Assembly (NCBI GenBank): GCA_029860345.1
Contig: JAOUBJ010000005.1
Location: 124,001 to 188,000 of the forward strand
Origin: Candidatus Zixiibacteriota bacterium
GTDB lineage: Bacteria; Zixibacteria; MSB-5A5; GN15; FEB-12
Direction of reading: 5' to 3'
DNA: 64,000 nt
Shown: piece by piece, positions 63,181-64,000 of the stretch
Layout: the number at the start of each line of letters is the position of its first letter
How positions within the stretch are numbered: the first letter of the stretch is position 1
The notes under the pieces: generated by a model
What the model saw: the letters and a program-made list of their open reading frames with translations, nothing else
What the model was told of the DNA's origin: nothing
Databases searched by the model: none
Program-made: the position numbers and the translations under genes

Positions 63181-64000
63181 ATGGACGGCGTTAGCATAAT
63201 AATCATCGGCGGACTCGGACTGGTGGTTGTCCTGTTGGTCAGTTTGTTGGTCGGTCAACGTCGGCCTGACAGCGACGCTCCACGAAAAATCGAACTGGCC
63301 CTGGAAAAGCTCAAGAGCGAATTACTGGAGAAACAGTTGGAGGGGCTGGTCAGTTTGCGTGATTCGCTGGACAGTACCGGCCGTCTGATGAACGAACGCC
63401 TGGCCGAGGGTACCGGCGCTATCGACAAGCGTATGGAACTACTGGTCGACATCGAGCACCGGCTGGGGCAGCTTCAGACCCAGGCTGAGAATATCGAAGC
63501 GGTCGGAAAGAACATCCAATCACTCTCCGACCTACTGAAGCCACCCAAACTCCGAGGCAGCCTTGGGGAGATGCTGCTTGAGAATCTGCTGGCTCAGATA
63601 TTGCCGCGCTCGATGTTCGACACGCAACATAGGTTTGCGTCGGGCAAGCGTGTCGATGCTGTAGTAAAGCTAGCCGATAGACTCTTGCCGATAGACTCCA
63701 AATTTCCTCTCGAACCGTTTGAACGACTTCGCGCCGAACCGGATTCATCGGAAGCTCGAAAAGAGTTTGTGCGCTCGCTCAAGAAACATGTCGATGACAT
63801 CAGCGGCCGTTATATCCTGCCTGCCGAGCAGACCACCGACGTTGCGCTCATGTATATTCCATCGGAGGCGGTCTACTATCGTTTCGTTTCCGATGATCTC
63901 GAAACCGGTTTCGAGTATGCCCTGTCCAGGAACGTCATCCCCAGTTCACCGGGTCATCTGTATGCCTTCCTGGCGTCGCTGGCATCTGTGTATGCACATG
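63181..64000 (+). CDS. rmuC: RmuC-like DNA recombination protein (3' end outside window)
   Basis: The first 273 residues are visible. N-terminal membrane helix (about 5-24), then a coiled-coil region (about 35-105), then the RmuC nuclease-like core: KLRGSLGEMLLENLLAQILP, FASGKRVDAVVKLADRLLPI and IDSKFPLEPFERL. It continues with ALMYIPSEAVYYRFVSDDL. RmuC limits inversions at short inverted repeats, as known from E. coli; its activity has not been shown biochemically in this group. The frame is open at the window end. The ATG at 63181 has a purine-rich AAAAGAGATTG stretch just before it. Confidence 0.92.
   Translation, partial: MDGVSIIIIGGLGLVVVLLVSLLVGQRRPDSDAPRKIELALEKLKSELLEKQLEGLVSLRDSLDSTGRLMNERLAEGTGAIDKRMELLVDIEHRLGQLQTQAENIEAVGKNIQSLSDLLKPPKLRGSLGEMLLENLLAQILPRSMFDTQHRFASGKRVDAVVKLADRLLPIDSKFPLEPFERLRAEPDSSEARKEFVRSLKKHVDDISGRYILPAEQTTDVALMYIPSEAVYYRFVSDDLETGFEYALSRNVIPSSPGHLYAFLASLASVYAH

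Overview
The window reads as ordinary chromosome from a Gram-negative bacterium. It carries SecD/SecF, a TonB-dependent receptor, a PorV-like outer-membrane protein, MotA/MotB and a lipoprotein. Several secreted proteins end in one of two C-terminal tags: a dockerin-like EF-hand pair built on 'DISDLVYLVDYMF.GGP.P', or a 'VVPNPY ... VASGMYVYHV' tail of the type IX secretion/FlgD-like class. This combination, together with an 11-subunit Nuo operon, suggests the FCB superphylum and most resembles candidate phylum Zixibacteria. That assignment is an inference from protein style, not from a marker gene. I saw no rRNA, tRNA, CRISPR array, transposase or phage gene.

Layout. 1-2752 (minus): secF (cut by the window edge), secD and a small membrane protein, divergent from a secreted M16 protease (2907-5645) across two back-to-back promoters. 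5.9-6.6 kb: a small unknown protein and a lone STAS protein. 7.2-9.1 kb: Na/Pi cotransporter plus a separate PhoU-like protein. 9.1-11.9 kb (minus): DUF502 membrane protein, PTS-IIA/CBS protein and a Na+/Ca2+-type exchanger, behind a consensus sigma70 promoter. 12.0-22.2 kb (minus): nuoABCDHIJKLMN without nuoEFG. 22.7-24.3 kb: FG-GAP repeat protein with dockerin tag. 25.1-26.8 kb: motB and motA. 27.1-28.5 kb: CPA2-type cation/proton antiporter. 28.9-32.5 kb: M6-type metalloprotease with dockerin tag. 32.7-34.3 kb: ECF sigma factor and zinc-type anti-sigma factor. 34.6-41.5 kb: a giant hybrid histidine kinase with about 12 PAS and 2 GAF domains. 41.9-44.8 kb: M28 peptidase with dockerin tag. 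44.8-49.0 kb: DUF4430 lipoprotein, a membrane protein, a PDZ protein, an NmrA-like reductase and an ICMT-like methyltransferase. 49.6-54.7 kb (minus): a signalling operon of a solute-binding protein, a membrane histidine kinase, two single-domain receivers and a receiver-GAF-kinase hybrid. 55.0-61.5 kb: operon of TonB-dependent receptor, tagged secreted protein and PorV-like protein, closed by an intrinsic terminator. 61.6-64 kb: a secreted HExxH protein and rmuC (cut by the window edge).

The intergenic regions share a dispersed hairpin family: a nearly fixed 12-nt loop (TCGACTNCGCTC) held by 7-bp arms that differ between copies but keep pairing. Longer segments around 24.6/24.9 kb, 7 kb and 28.6 kb are also repeated. 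The most system-like content is the binding-protein/kinase operon at 49.6-54.7 kb, the receptor/tagged-protein/PorV operon at 55-61.5 kb, and three unrelated secreted proteins that share one dockerin-like tag.
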